From positions 1,426,001 to 1,490,000 of the forward strand of contig BSYQ01000002.1 of the NCBI GenBank assembly GCA_030272585.1: 64,000 nucleotides of DNA, written 5' to 3'. Numbering within the stretch: position 1 is the first letter of the stretch; each line of letters begins with the position of its first letter. Source of the stretch: Bryopsis sp. KO-2023. Lineage: Eukaryota > Chlorophyta > Ulvophyceae > Bryopsidales > Bryopsidaceae. Shown here piece by piece: positions 46,736 to 55,900 of the stretch. Made by a program: the position numbers and the translations under genes. Below the pieces are notes generated by a model. The model saw nothing but the letters and a program-made list of their open reading frames with translations. It ran no database searches and was not told the DNA's origin.

Positions 46736-46739
46736 GTCT
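46735..46739. repeat. Target-site duplication CGTCT, left
   Basis: Matches 52385-52389 on the other side of the gypsy element. Confidence 0.85.
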
Positions 46740-47001
46740 TATAATAACGAGACTTTCCGACTGATTCGTGAATGGGTACAACACACAGAGAACACACAGT
46801 CTTGGCCCAGAAGGGACTTACAAGGATATTGCAACTATTTCCATCCATCAATAAATATCTGTTCCCGTCCTGTACTGCCTCATTACTCACAGTACCTCTT
46901 CCTTAGTACTGCCTCTTTACAATACACATTCCCGTACTTTCCTAACCCATCTTCCTATCTCTTGCGTCATCCACCTGACTCCACCCTCTCAATCCTTTAC
47001 A
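46740..47001 (-). repeat. 3' LTR of the gypsy element
   Basis: 262 bp, identical to 52123-52384. Read on the minus strand it starts TGTAAAGGATTGAGAGGG and ends CGTTATTATA. Confidence 0.95.
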
Positions 47002-47003
47002 CG

Positions 47004-47011
47004 CTTCCCCT
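47004..47011 (-). promoter_or_regulatory. Polypurine tract of the gypsy element
   Basis: AGGGGAAG on the minus strand, two bases before the TG of the 3' LTR and 11 bases after the pol stop codon. Position and composition fit the plus-strand primer. Confidence 0.75.
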
Positions 47012-47022
47012 GCGCTATCGAT

Positions 47023-50000
47023 TTAATATTCCCACATCGACAACCGACATGGCTTCACGAAATCAACATGAGTCAAAAACTTGCTTTGGTCTGGATCATT
47101 AACCACACACCTGTGCCTAGACACATATCCATCAAACAGACACGGTCCATACCAAAATGCTTTCAACTTTTCCCCTTCAGACCTCATTCGAGTGTGGTCG
47201 TAACACCAAACCCACTGCCCAACCTTGTAACTTTCCTCCACGAACTTTTGTTTGGATTGTCTTTTCTGTCGACCAAGTGCATCTCGGAACCAAGCAACGC
47301 CGACATCATTTCTCCATTGTTGATCAGAAATCGGCTTATCCCATATATCTCTCCTTTGCATCAGCTGCCTGGGAGGAAAACCTGTAGCATCATGCGGCAT
47401 TTCCTGGATCAACTTTTCGGCTTCCTGGACTTGCTGAGGCCACTCCGTTATCATCTTGTCATCAGTCATGCGCTTAATGCGGTCCTCCAGTGTGCGGTGG
47501 TACCTTTCAATCAACCCTGCACTCTTATGGGAGTATGGAGGCACATACTCGTGCTTGATCCCAAACTTCTCCATTACAGTCAAAAATCGTCGCGAAGTAA
47601 ACACAGCAGCATTGTCAGTCATAACAACCTGAGGCTGCCCATGTGATAGTATCCAAACTTCCAGAGCTTGACTCACAGCAACAGCATTTGCACTTGGCAC
47701 AGGCCTTGCTTCAGCAAATCGGGAGCAGTGATCAATGGTGGTTACCAGATACATGGAGCCATCAGTCCCCTTTGGGAAAGGCCCAACCACGTCCATGCTG
47801 ACTGCTTGTCCAGGCCACCCCCCTCGTTTCGTATCTCCCCATGGTGCCTTCTCCCTTGGTCGCTCATATTTTTGACAGACGACACAAGCGTGCACATAGG
47901 ACTCCACAATAGGCCGAGATATTTTTTCTCCTCGCATTCGCAACACCTTCAACATTTTCGCGACGCCAAAATGGCCCCTGTGCGCTTCCTTAAGAAGTTG
48001 GTTTATTCGCTGCTTCCTTTCCTCGTCAACGTGGTATAGAGTCAGCTTTGCTCCTGTCTCATGACTCGCCCAACGTGAAAGTAAGTCGGCAAGCACATTG
48101 ACTTTACCTGGCAAGTGCGTAAAACGAAGATTGCCGCCGACCGTGTAATTTCCTGTGATATAGCTGAGCAGACGCAGCATCCTTAGATCGGTATCGTCAG
48201 TCAAGCTCCCCGAATTAAACTTTTTAGCCGACCCTTCGGAATCGGTAAAAACCTGCACATTTGCTCCTCCCGTAATCCACGCTACTTTCTTTAGCGCGCG
48301 AACAATTGTTTGCGCTTCACCTAGGAAGCTGGATACTGCCCTTTTGCTCGGAGAGTTCAAATGTGATCCCAAAAACACAAGCTGATCACCTTGCGTTAAT
48401 GCATATCCCCCGGCGGCCGACGACCAATCCGTGTACAGTTGGAAGTCCTCCCCTGGCTGCTGCATCCGCATATCGTACACTGCACTGAGAACGTCCGCCA
48501 CCACTGTTTGGAAACGTTCGTTGACGAGATCCCAATCCGCTTCTCGCCCTACAGCCGATAATTCTTCGTACATTGCCTGTACTTTCCTCGCAAACCCAGG
48601 CACGTGTCCTTTTACTACGTTCAGCATTCCGAGCGCCTGTTGTAGTGTCTTACGCCCTTGTATTTTTGGTAATCCTTCACGCAGCTTTTGGCAGTACGGT
48701 TCCAAGCTTACTGTCCCTTGTGAAACCTCAAATCCGAGGAAAGTGACTCGGCTTTTCTTCAGCTGAGCTTTCTCCTTTTTCACTTTAAATCCGAATCGGT
48801 CCAAGATTTGAAAAAGGGATTGTAGCTTTCGGTCGTGTTCCCACTCATTGCGGGCTCCGATGATAAGATCATCAATGTAAACCTCGGCGTCCAAATCGGG
48901 AAATATCTTCCGAGCTTCTTCCAGTACACGAGTGATAATAGAATGAAAAATTAGTGCGCTCCCGTTAAATCCTTGCACTAATCTCCGAAACCTGTACCGC
49001 TTCTTCCCCATGCTGAAACAGAAATATTGGCTGAGCTCTTCGTCAATTCCCAGATTAAAGAAACCATCCTTGAGATCAATTACCGAAAAAACCCGGTATT
49101 CGGGATTCAGCCGCGATAGAATGGTTTTTACGGGAGTGAGAGGAGTTTTCCAGGTTCGAAAAAGCTTGTTGATTCGCCGACAGTCCAACGTAATTCGTAC
49201 CGCTGTGCTCCCTGGTTTTTGGAAAACCAAGGGCTGTGAAAACAGTCCGCGTTCATCCCAACGCAACTCTTTGACGATCCCCCTTCGTTCGAGGGATGCG
49301 ATCTCGGCTTCGGCTGCTCCTTCCTGTCCCATGGACAACGGCTGCCAGTCACTGGAAGCGCTAAAGCTCGCAGTTCCGATTTGTTCTAGGTCAGACATCG
49401 TGATAGTGAGAGCGGCCATATCACGTGATAACCCACTCGAATCTGGTGACAAATCAAAGACTCGAGGAAATCTTTGCATAAGTTGAGACAGACACTCATC
49501 GTGACTTTCAGGTTCGAATAAGTCGTTGCTCAGAACTTCTGCGTTTACACCATGAGTCTCCCCCTGGACATCCCACTTTCCGTATCGTCCCCACTTAGAA
49601 CGCCGAACATCCCAAACTTTTGTTTCACTCCGCTCTGTCCCTCTTTGTTCCTCTTTTCGCCGAATCCAACTTCCTTCCTTTCCATGTCCTGTAGAACTTC
49701 GCTCCTGTTGCCTCCAGTCAGTCTCTGCTTTTCGTATATACGGCTGTTCAGAAGCACTACGTCGAATTCTGGACATCGCACATCGACCATCAATGTCAGT
49801 CACCTCCTGTAAGCGTCCTGGTATAAACCACGCCCTTGTCTTTGGGGTCACATGCTGTATTTCACGGCTATCATTGACGAGATATCCAAATAAAGTGCCC
49901 CCCACCCGCTGTTTCATCACCAATCTAATCCCCTTTGTATTAAGACAGTCAATAATAGGTCCCCGAACGCCTTGAAGCTCATAAGGCAAACTCAAAACTG

Positions 50001-50168
50001 CAACCTCCCCTGGTCCCAAAACAACACTTCGGTTAAGATAAAAAACGACCACGTCCTTGTACTGTTCGGGATAGTACTCCACCTCCTGAGTTAGCTGGAT
50101 TCTTATGCCTTCCTTGTTCGTCCTACCATCGTTTCCTGAATGCACGGACGACTCGCACCCAGGACTCC
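47023..50168 (-). CDS. pol: Gypsy Pol: RT, RNase H, integrase (reached by -1 frameshift)
   Basis: A frame of about 1048 codons read from just after the slippery site. No ATG sits at its head, so it is expected as a Gag-Pol fusion. Domains in order: a beta-rich N-terminal segment (LGPGEVAVLSLPYEL, LVNDSRE); RT with LDCRRIN near 49195 and catalytic YIDDL near 48875; RNase H with YTDWSS, SFLGEAQ, FTDSEG and NVLADLLSR; integrase with an HRGH...CVVC zinc module, MDVVGPF, MTDNAAVF and LIERYHRTL (D-x35-E), and a C-terminal region with a WYGP motif. All catalytic acids are present. The enzyme copies element RNA to DNA, degrades the template RNA and inserts the product with 5-bp staggered cuts. The stop (TAA) lies 21 bases before the LTR. 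It overlaps the gag frame by about 66 nt. Confidence 0.93.
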
Positions 50169-52109
50169 TTTTTTTGTATCTTCTTGAGTACAGACAGCGG
50201 GCTGCACTTTGGCTTTCTCCAAAAAAATCGCCGTGGCCAGCTTGGCTCCCTTCTTAAGCAGGACTGGACAACTTCGCTCATTGTCCACACCAATGACGAT
50301 AGGCTCTCCTTCTGTGGGCCCAGCAACCAGTTGCGAATGCACACGTAACCCATGTTTATCTGCGTGTACGTTTCGCGGCTTAACAGCCAGAACCACATTC
50401 CCGTGAAGAAAGCATCGAGCAGAGGAAACGACTTGTGTAGTTCGTCCAGGCCCCAGTAAGGTGTCATTTCCTAGAGTCAGTACACATTCTCCTGAGTCTG
50501 CTTGGGTCTCCTTTTTTTGCCCTGCTGATGCTTCCTTAGTAGTAGCTGAAAAACAGATTATTTCTGCCTCTGTTTTTTTGTCTACCAAACGATCAGTCCC
50601 TGGGTCTATGATAAAGCCTAATATCCCGATGGCCTCTTTTCCCAGAATGCTCCGTCCATGCCCTTCCAAAATAGTGAACTGCAGCTCAGACTGGTTCTGC
50701 CCGACTTCGACCATTGCTGTGGTTGTTCCGAGTGATTGTACACTGTCCTGTGTGATGCCCTGAATAGACATCTTTCCTGGATGAAGTGGAAGTCCAAACT
50801 TTCGTAACGTCTTCTCATAGAGAATACTGACTGCAGCTCCTGTGTCAATCAAGAACTTGACTTGCTGTCCTTTGATAACCCCATTGACATGCATAAGTCT
50901 TCTGTTCTGTTGGCTGCCATCCGAAGTATTCCCCACCCCCACATATGCTTCGTCTCCTTCCGAGTCAGAATTCATCCACACCGTGCTGACAGTGTTTTCT
51001 TCTTTCGTATCCACATGCTTGACTGGCTTTCCTGCAGTGACCCCCTTCCCAGACATAGGCTTTCCTGTCAGTGGTTTCTGCGAAGGACCTCCCCCCTCCG
51101 TCTGCGCATTGGTGACTATGTCAGTAAGTCTTTCGGCTAGCCAGGGATTCCGCATGGCCTTTTGGACTGTTGTCAAAAGTTCGTTCATACGCGAAAGCTG
51201 AAGTGGGAACGTTACCAATCCCTTGCCGTTGATCGGAAATACTTCCAGTTTGTCTTCACCCTCCATATAACTCTCTGCCGAGTGTACTTTTGCTTCCTTG
51301 TTTCCTGCGAGGCCCAAAGCTTCCCAGTCGCTGGCTAGCGAAGTGGCGTCTTCAAGCGTGGTCGGCTTACGCGTTTCGACTTGAACGCGAATATGGGGGT
51401 GAAGTCCCGCCAAGTAGTGCCCAACCAATTCTTCCTCGCTAGCTTCTGGTATTCTGACGGCCAGTTTGCGAAACAGAGCGTTGTACTCTTGGACACCCTT
51501 CGTTCCTTGAGAGCAGTTGCGTATCAGTCTTCGAACCCTTGTGTTGTCATCCTTCCTTGCAAATTGACTCTTCATCTTTTCTCGTAGCAGCTCAAAAGAG
51601 AGAGTCCGTATGTCAGTTCGTTCCAAAAGAACCCTGTACCAGCTTTTTGCGAAACCACGCAACATAGTCCCGACAAAGCGCACCCGCGCAGTCTCAGAGC
51701 TTTCACCTATCAACTCAAGATATTCGTGTATTCCGAACCACCAATCCTGGAAGCTTTCGTCAGGTTTTTCCCCAGTAAAATATTCGGGCGTACCAAACTT
51801 TACTTTGGCCACTGTATGGTGACGGACCCCACTTTCAATTGATGTTCCGTTTCTTCTTGCTTCACGGCCACCTGGGCTGGGTACCGTAAAGACCTCTTCA
51901 TATTCACTTTCTGGTGGAATGGTTACCCGTTCTGGGGTTGGCCTCCGGCCTTGCGAAGCCTCCAGTGCCGACATGCGTAGTTCCAACTGCGAAAACTCTT
52001 CCCGTAGGCTTGCTTGAATAGCCCTCACAATTTCTGACTCCATGGCGGTTGCCTGCCCCAGTTGTGAGCCCTCCGCCAAAATCTCTCCAGGTTCTCCAGG
52101 CTCATTCAT
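50103..52109 (-). CDS. gag: Gypsy Gag-protease polyprotein
   Basis: 668 codons. The ATG at 52109-52107 lies two bases after the primer-binding site, and the in-frame codons further upstream run through the LTR. A predicted coiled coil (residues about 23-55, SEIVRAIQASLREEFSQLELR) is followed by a Retrotrans_gag capsid-type region (about 110-265, EYFTGEKPDESFQDWW, GFAKSWYRVLL, EYNALFRKLAV). A linker comes next, then a retropepsin-like protease with FLIDTGA at 422-425 and ILGKEA near 486. After the protease comes a beta-rich segment (about 550-632, LLGPGRTTQVV ... LLKKGAKLATAIFLE) that resembles the start of Pol. No CCHC zinc knuckle is visible. Gag forms the particle, and the protease matures Gag and Gag-Pol. 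The ORF ends at TAA after RTRKA. Confidence 0.92.
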   Translation of the reverse strand: MNEPGEPGEILAEGSQLGQATAMESEIVRAIQASLREEFSQLELRMSALEASQGRRPTPERVTIPPESEYEEVFTVPSPGGREARRNGTSIESGVRHHTVAKVKFGTPEYFTGEKPDESFQDWWFGIHEYLELIGESSETARVRFVGTMLRGFAKSWYRVLLERTDIRTLSFELLREKMKSQFARKDDNTRVRRLIRNCSQGTKGVQEYNALFRKLAVRIPEASEEELVGHYLAGLHPHIRVQVETRKPTTLEDATSLASDWEALGLAGNKEAKVHSAESYMEGEDKLEVFPINGKGLVTFPLQLSRMNELLTTVQKAMRNPWLAERLTDIVTNAQTEGGGPSQKPLTGKPMSGKGVTAGKPVKHVDTKEENTVSTVWMNSDSEGDEAYVGVGNTSDGSQQNRRLMHVNGVIKGQQVKFLIDTGAAVSILYEKTLRKFGLPLHPGKMSIQGITQDSVQSLGTTTAMVEVGQNQSELQFTILEGHGRSILGKEAIGILGFIIDPGTDRLVDKKTEAEIICFSATTKEASAGQKKETQADSGECVLTLGNDTLLGPGRTTQVVSSARCFLHGNVVLAVKPRNVHADKHGLRVHSQLVAGPTEGEPIVIGVDNERSCPVLLKKGAKLATAIFLEKAKVQPAVCTQEDTKKGVLGASRPCIQETMVGRTRKA
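50118..50175 (-). promoter_or_regulatory. Programmed -1 frameshift signal: A7 heptamer plus pseudoknot
   Basis: On the minus strand seven A residues (50175-50169) read A-AAA-AAA in the gag register, the X-XXY-YYZ form. Slipping back one base enters the pol frame, which stays open to 47023. After a 5-nt spacer, CCTGGGTGC (50163-50155) pairs with GCATTCAGG (50143-50135) as nine continuous pairs including two G-U. Its loop TCGTCC (50151-50146) pairs with GGACGA (50123-50118). This is an H-type pseudoknot with 3- and 11-nt loops. The gag stop follows at 50105-50103. Confidence 0.85.
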
Positions 52110-52110
52110 G

Positions 52111-52122
52111 GCTCCGAAACCA
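52111..52122 (-). promoter_or_regulatory. Primer-binding site of the gypsy element
   Basis: TGGTTTCGGAGC directly follows the 5' LTR on the minus strand, identical to 3265-3276. Expected primer tRNA 3' end: GCTCCGAAACCA. Confidence 0.8.
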
Positions 52123-52384
52123 TATAATAACGAGACTTTCCGACTGATTCGTGAATGGGTACAACACACAGAGAACACACAGTCTTGGCCCAGAAGGGAC
52201 TTACAAGGATATTGCAACTATTTCCATCCATCAATAAATATCTGTTCCCGTCCTGTACTGCCTCATTACTCACAGTACCTCTTCCTTAGTACTGCCTCTT
52301 TACAATACACATTCCCGTACTTTCCTAACCCATCTTCCTATCTCTTGCGTCATCCACCTGACTCCACCCTCTCAATCCTTTACA
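52123..52384 (-). repeat. 5' LTR of the gypsy element
   Basis: Identical to 46740-47001 and carries the promoter for the element RNA. The gag frame happens to be open back into it. Confidence 0.95.
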
Positions 52385-52389
52385 CGTCT
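52385..52389. repeat. Target-site duplication CGTCT, right
   Basis: Matches 46735-46739. Confidence 0.85.
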
Positions 52390-52700
52390 ATTACAAAAGG
52401 AAAGAAAAAATCAGTGAAGGCTTTATTTTTTGCCCCCCTTTTTTTTAGGAAAAGATCACTCTTTTTGAATAATAATTAGAAACAAAAAATCATCAGCTAG
52501 TTTGCTTTTACTTGCCCCAATTCTTGACTTCTTAAAATTATATATATATACTGTTCTGTATTAGAAAAAAAAACAAAAAAAATCAGCAAGTTTATTTTCA
52601 CTTCATTCCTTCCTGCTTTCTATTTTTGTGTGGGAGGATAAATCACCTGGATTAAAAAGTTGATAAAAGAAAATTCAAGACAAATAGAAAGAAAAAGAAT
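52390..52700. other. A/T-run-rich flank, continuation of the split minisatellite
   Basis: Continues the A-run and AGTGAAGG pattern seen left of the element. No gene. Confidence 0.5.
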
Positions 52701-52779
52701 TGTAGCTAATACACTACTACATTTATTTTTGAGGGAAAGAAAAACAGATTGTCAAAAATTACGATAGAAAAAATTCTAA

Positions 52780-52995
52780 TTGATCCAATTACCAAGTGAA
52801 TGTCGATTGAAGAGCAGCGCATTATGGTTAGTTGCGCTAAGGATTTTGCGCACGACCCATGTAAATAATTCTTCCCACAGAACGAAAATAGAGAGGTCAT
52901 CCAGATATATACCATAACATTTTTCATTAAAAGTCCTTTGTGTGGTTGGTTGCAATCTTCGTGTCGCATGGTTTGGTTAAGAAAACGTAAGGGGC
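52780..52995 (-). pseudogene. Gypsy-type reverse transcriptase scrap
   Basis: Minus-strand frames read PLRFLN (for PFGLxN) and GLLMKNVMVYI. After a frame change they read YLDDLSIFV and VRKIL, the order expected around the YxDD catalytic site of gypsy RTs (NVMVYLDDLSIFS....H...VRKVL). Only about 70 codons are recognisable. It differs from both other gypsy elements in the window, so it is a third, older lineage. Confidence 0.6.
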
Positions 52996-52999
52996 ACCG

Positions 53000-55900
53000 T
53001 CTTCGAGGGACGTCGACAGAAAGAATAGAAGATTCATGCGGAAAAATTGTTGAAACATGCGTTCGCGCAACAAAGACGAGATGGATGTCGAGTTGACATT
53101 CTTGCCCATACGAGAGAGTGCTCCGGTAGACTGCATATCAAAAATGAAAGTGAACGTCGGGACATACTACCCGATTTGATGGCGAAAAGAGTTTGCATCC
53201 TCAAAAAGGCTTGGTTGAAGCGGGAAAAACGAAAAGGGAAGAGGTGTGGTGTACGACAAGAGATTTTGAATTGGATATTGAATCTACATTCTTTAGTCCT
53301 CTAAAGACTGCAACGGGGATGATGAGGGGGGGTAAAGTGGTTGTCGCATACCGAAAGGCACTACTTGGATGGGATTGTATCATGCCATGAAGAAGTTCTC
53401 GTCTTGCCACCAAAAATTTGGGGTGGTTTTCCGGATGCATCGAATTTTACGTATGCAGCACAATGATGTTGTTTTGTTAGGAAAAGGACTTCACTCGAGG
53501 ACACGATAGGGACTTAAATAATTTGTGTAGATTTAGCCGCGGACACCTCCCATACTTAATACAAAAGGCGATCGCGAGGGCTTGAAAAAGTCCTTGAGCC
53601 TTTCCTTGACAGTCAATGTCACATCTTAGTCGTAACAGTTACCCTCTTACCAAGACAACCTAGCCATACTCTAACGTATCAATCAAGAATTTAATCAATG
53701 GGGATTACATGAGGTTCCTTCGGAGAGAAAAAAAATAATAAACTTTTGTCCAAAAATTAAAAGCAAATTTATGTAATGCTCGGAAAGCTACGCTTTAACG
53801 ACAAGATGCGAGGAATTGTAAGGATGAAGAATTATTCCATTGTTAAAAAATCGAGCTATAGTGGTATTTTTACAAAAAGTAGAATGTCTCTCAATCAACA
53901 TTTTTCGATAGTTTCAGATCTTAGCGAGGCGACTGCAAGCCGACCTTGTCAACTTCCGTTGCCACCAAGTTGAAAGTACGCCGCCCCGCTTAGAACATAT
54001 GTTTTTGAATTTCGCCTCGATCACTCTTATGTAACAGAGTTTTCTTTTGCAACGTCACTACAACTCAGTGAATGCGAAGGCTAATTATTTTCTGAAAAAT
54101 CGGCTTGATTTGGATGTAATTATCATCTACTATGCTAAAGCCACATCTCAGGCGTATGAATATGGAAAGCGAATCCAGATTGAGGAGACCTTGTCAATCG
54201 TTTTGATTGGATTGATTTGGGAAACTTTTTTTTTTTCAATAAAAAGGATATGATAGTTGCATGAAAGTTTTGCATTCCAATTAACGGGTTAAACCAACGC
54301 AACTTATATGCCTACATTTTAGACTATATTTCAAAAAAAAAAACCTACCTCCCGACTTACAAGCCCAAACTACTTAATTGTTTCCAAAATGGAGTAGAGC
54401 AAAATAGTGAAGAATGGCCGAAAGTGGTGTTATAACACCTAACTTATCACAACCAAAACTTATCTTGGGGTTTTCTTTTCCATCCCAACATAGACTACTC
54501 AGTAATGATAATCGGCGAAAGCTTTTTTACGCACGGAGAGTTGAATCTCATGAGGTACCATAGGGGAAACATGAGCGGCAAGAAGGACATACATTCGAAC
54601 TCGACAAAGCTAAGAGTTTCAATGCATAATCAAGGAAGATCAATTCAACTATTGGCTTCAACCTTAGTTTGCTCAGAAGTGTCTCCGTTTCTTAATCATC
54701 AAAGTAAGAGGAGAATTGATCAATGCTAACATTACCCCAAGGGGCAACCCATGAACAATAATGTTTTACATCCATAATCTCTACTTGCGTGTTTAAGTTT
54801 TTCCATTCAGGTGGTGGTCTTTGAGCTTTTGCCTCTTACTTTTTTGCATGCAGTTTTTTGTTTCTATCTCTCAGAATATGAGATCGACCTATGAGGATCT
54901 AAGAAGAAAATGAGCAAAAAAGTCTTGAAATTCCCCCAGATAATCAGCCCCCCGCTATTGCAAACATGTAAAGGTATATACTTATAGATCAAGGACTGCT
55001 GCTCAGATATTTGCGCGGATTCCGACGATGTTATTGAGCTACGCTCGAGTTATTTCTATCAATTACCAAAGGGAGAAGAAAATCTGGCCGACCATGCCAT
55101 CATGGTGACATCGAGCTCAAATGAGGTGGTGAAAAGATTTGAAAAAACTCGTTGAAAAGATTTTTTTGGTTGAAAGTAAGACAAGATTCCCGCTTACCCC
55201 AAAAATGTTTTAAGACAAAACCTGGCGTGTCGTAGAAGATTTAGATCTTGGAAGTCCATCTTCTTCAGACGATTTTTAGAAATATTAACAAAGGTTGAAA
55301 AACTCGATTTCAGCGTGACGCCGCCTAAGGATAGACGTAAAGACTGCGACTCTTGCACCTCCCCTAGCAACATTCGATGCCTGCGGATTTTGTGAGCTCG
55401 AAAGTGTCACAGTTGTGTGGAGACAATATGTTGTCAAACGAGCATGTTCCCCTGAACTGCATAATCCTTACAATAGGCACTATGAAAGATGCAGGTGGTC
55501 GTGATACTAAGAGTTCACTTCACCTTGAAATTATTATGTTCGTTTTTTGTTTTGCATGCCAGGGGGGGAGCTGATCACACTTCGAAGGAATTTCACAAAC
55601 AAATAGGGGGGTAGACCCCTTTGCCCATTTGGGAAGAACGATCTATCATGATAGATGGAGTTACAGTCAGAAACTCAATGTTGTTGAATTGTCACGATTC
55701 GCAATGTCCATCCAACATCCTTTTGTTGACGCAGGGCAAAGAATTACACCGGTAGTAACAATTAAACACCCCCGCACTTTAGTGACACTGCCATACTTTC
55801 GTTATTATTGGCGATGAGACAAGGATTGTGGGCACCAAGTCGAAGATTGATCTTAACCGAGAGGTTATAAGACGTCAAAGGGAAATTTAAAGATCAAAGG

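Larger units (their letters stand above)
46740..52384 (-). mobile_element. Intact Ty3/gypsy LTR retrotransposon
   Basis: 5645 bp on the minus strand, bounded by 5-bp duplications (CGTCT). The two 262-bp LTRs are identical over their full length, which implies a very recent insertion. The order from the 5' LTR is: primer-binding site, Gag-protease ORF, -1 frameshift site, RT-RNase H-integrase ORF, polypurine tract, 3' LTR. The protein order protease-RT-RNase H-integrase places it in Ty3/gypsy (Metaviridae). No stop or frameshift breaks either ORF. No env-like gene and no chromodomain are seen. LTR ends are TG...TA, not the usual TG...CA. Confidence 0.95.

Noticed and set aside
47068..52042. 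Several plus-strand ORFs of 60-190 codons across the gypsy element
   Set aside because: They are antisense shadows of Gag and Pol, with no motifs of their own.
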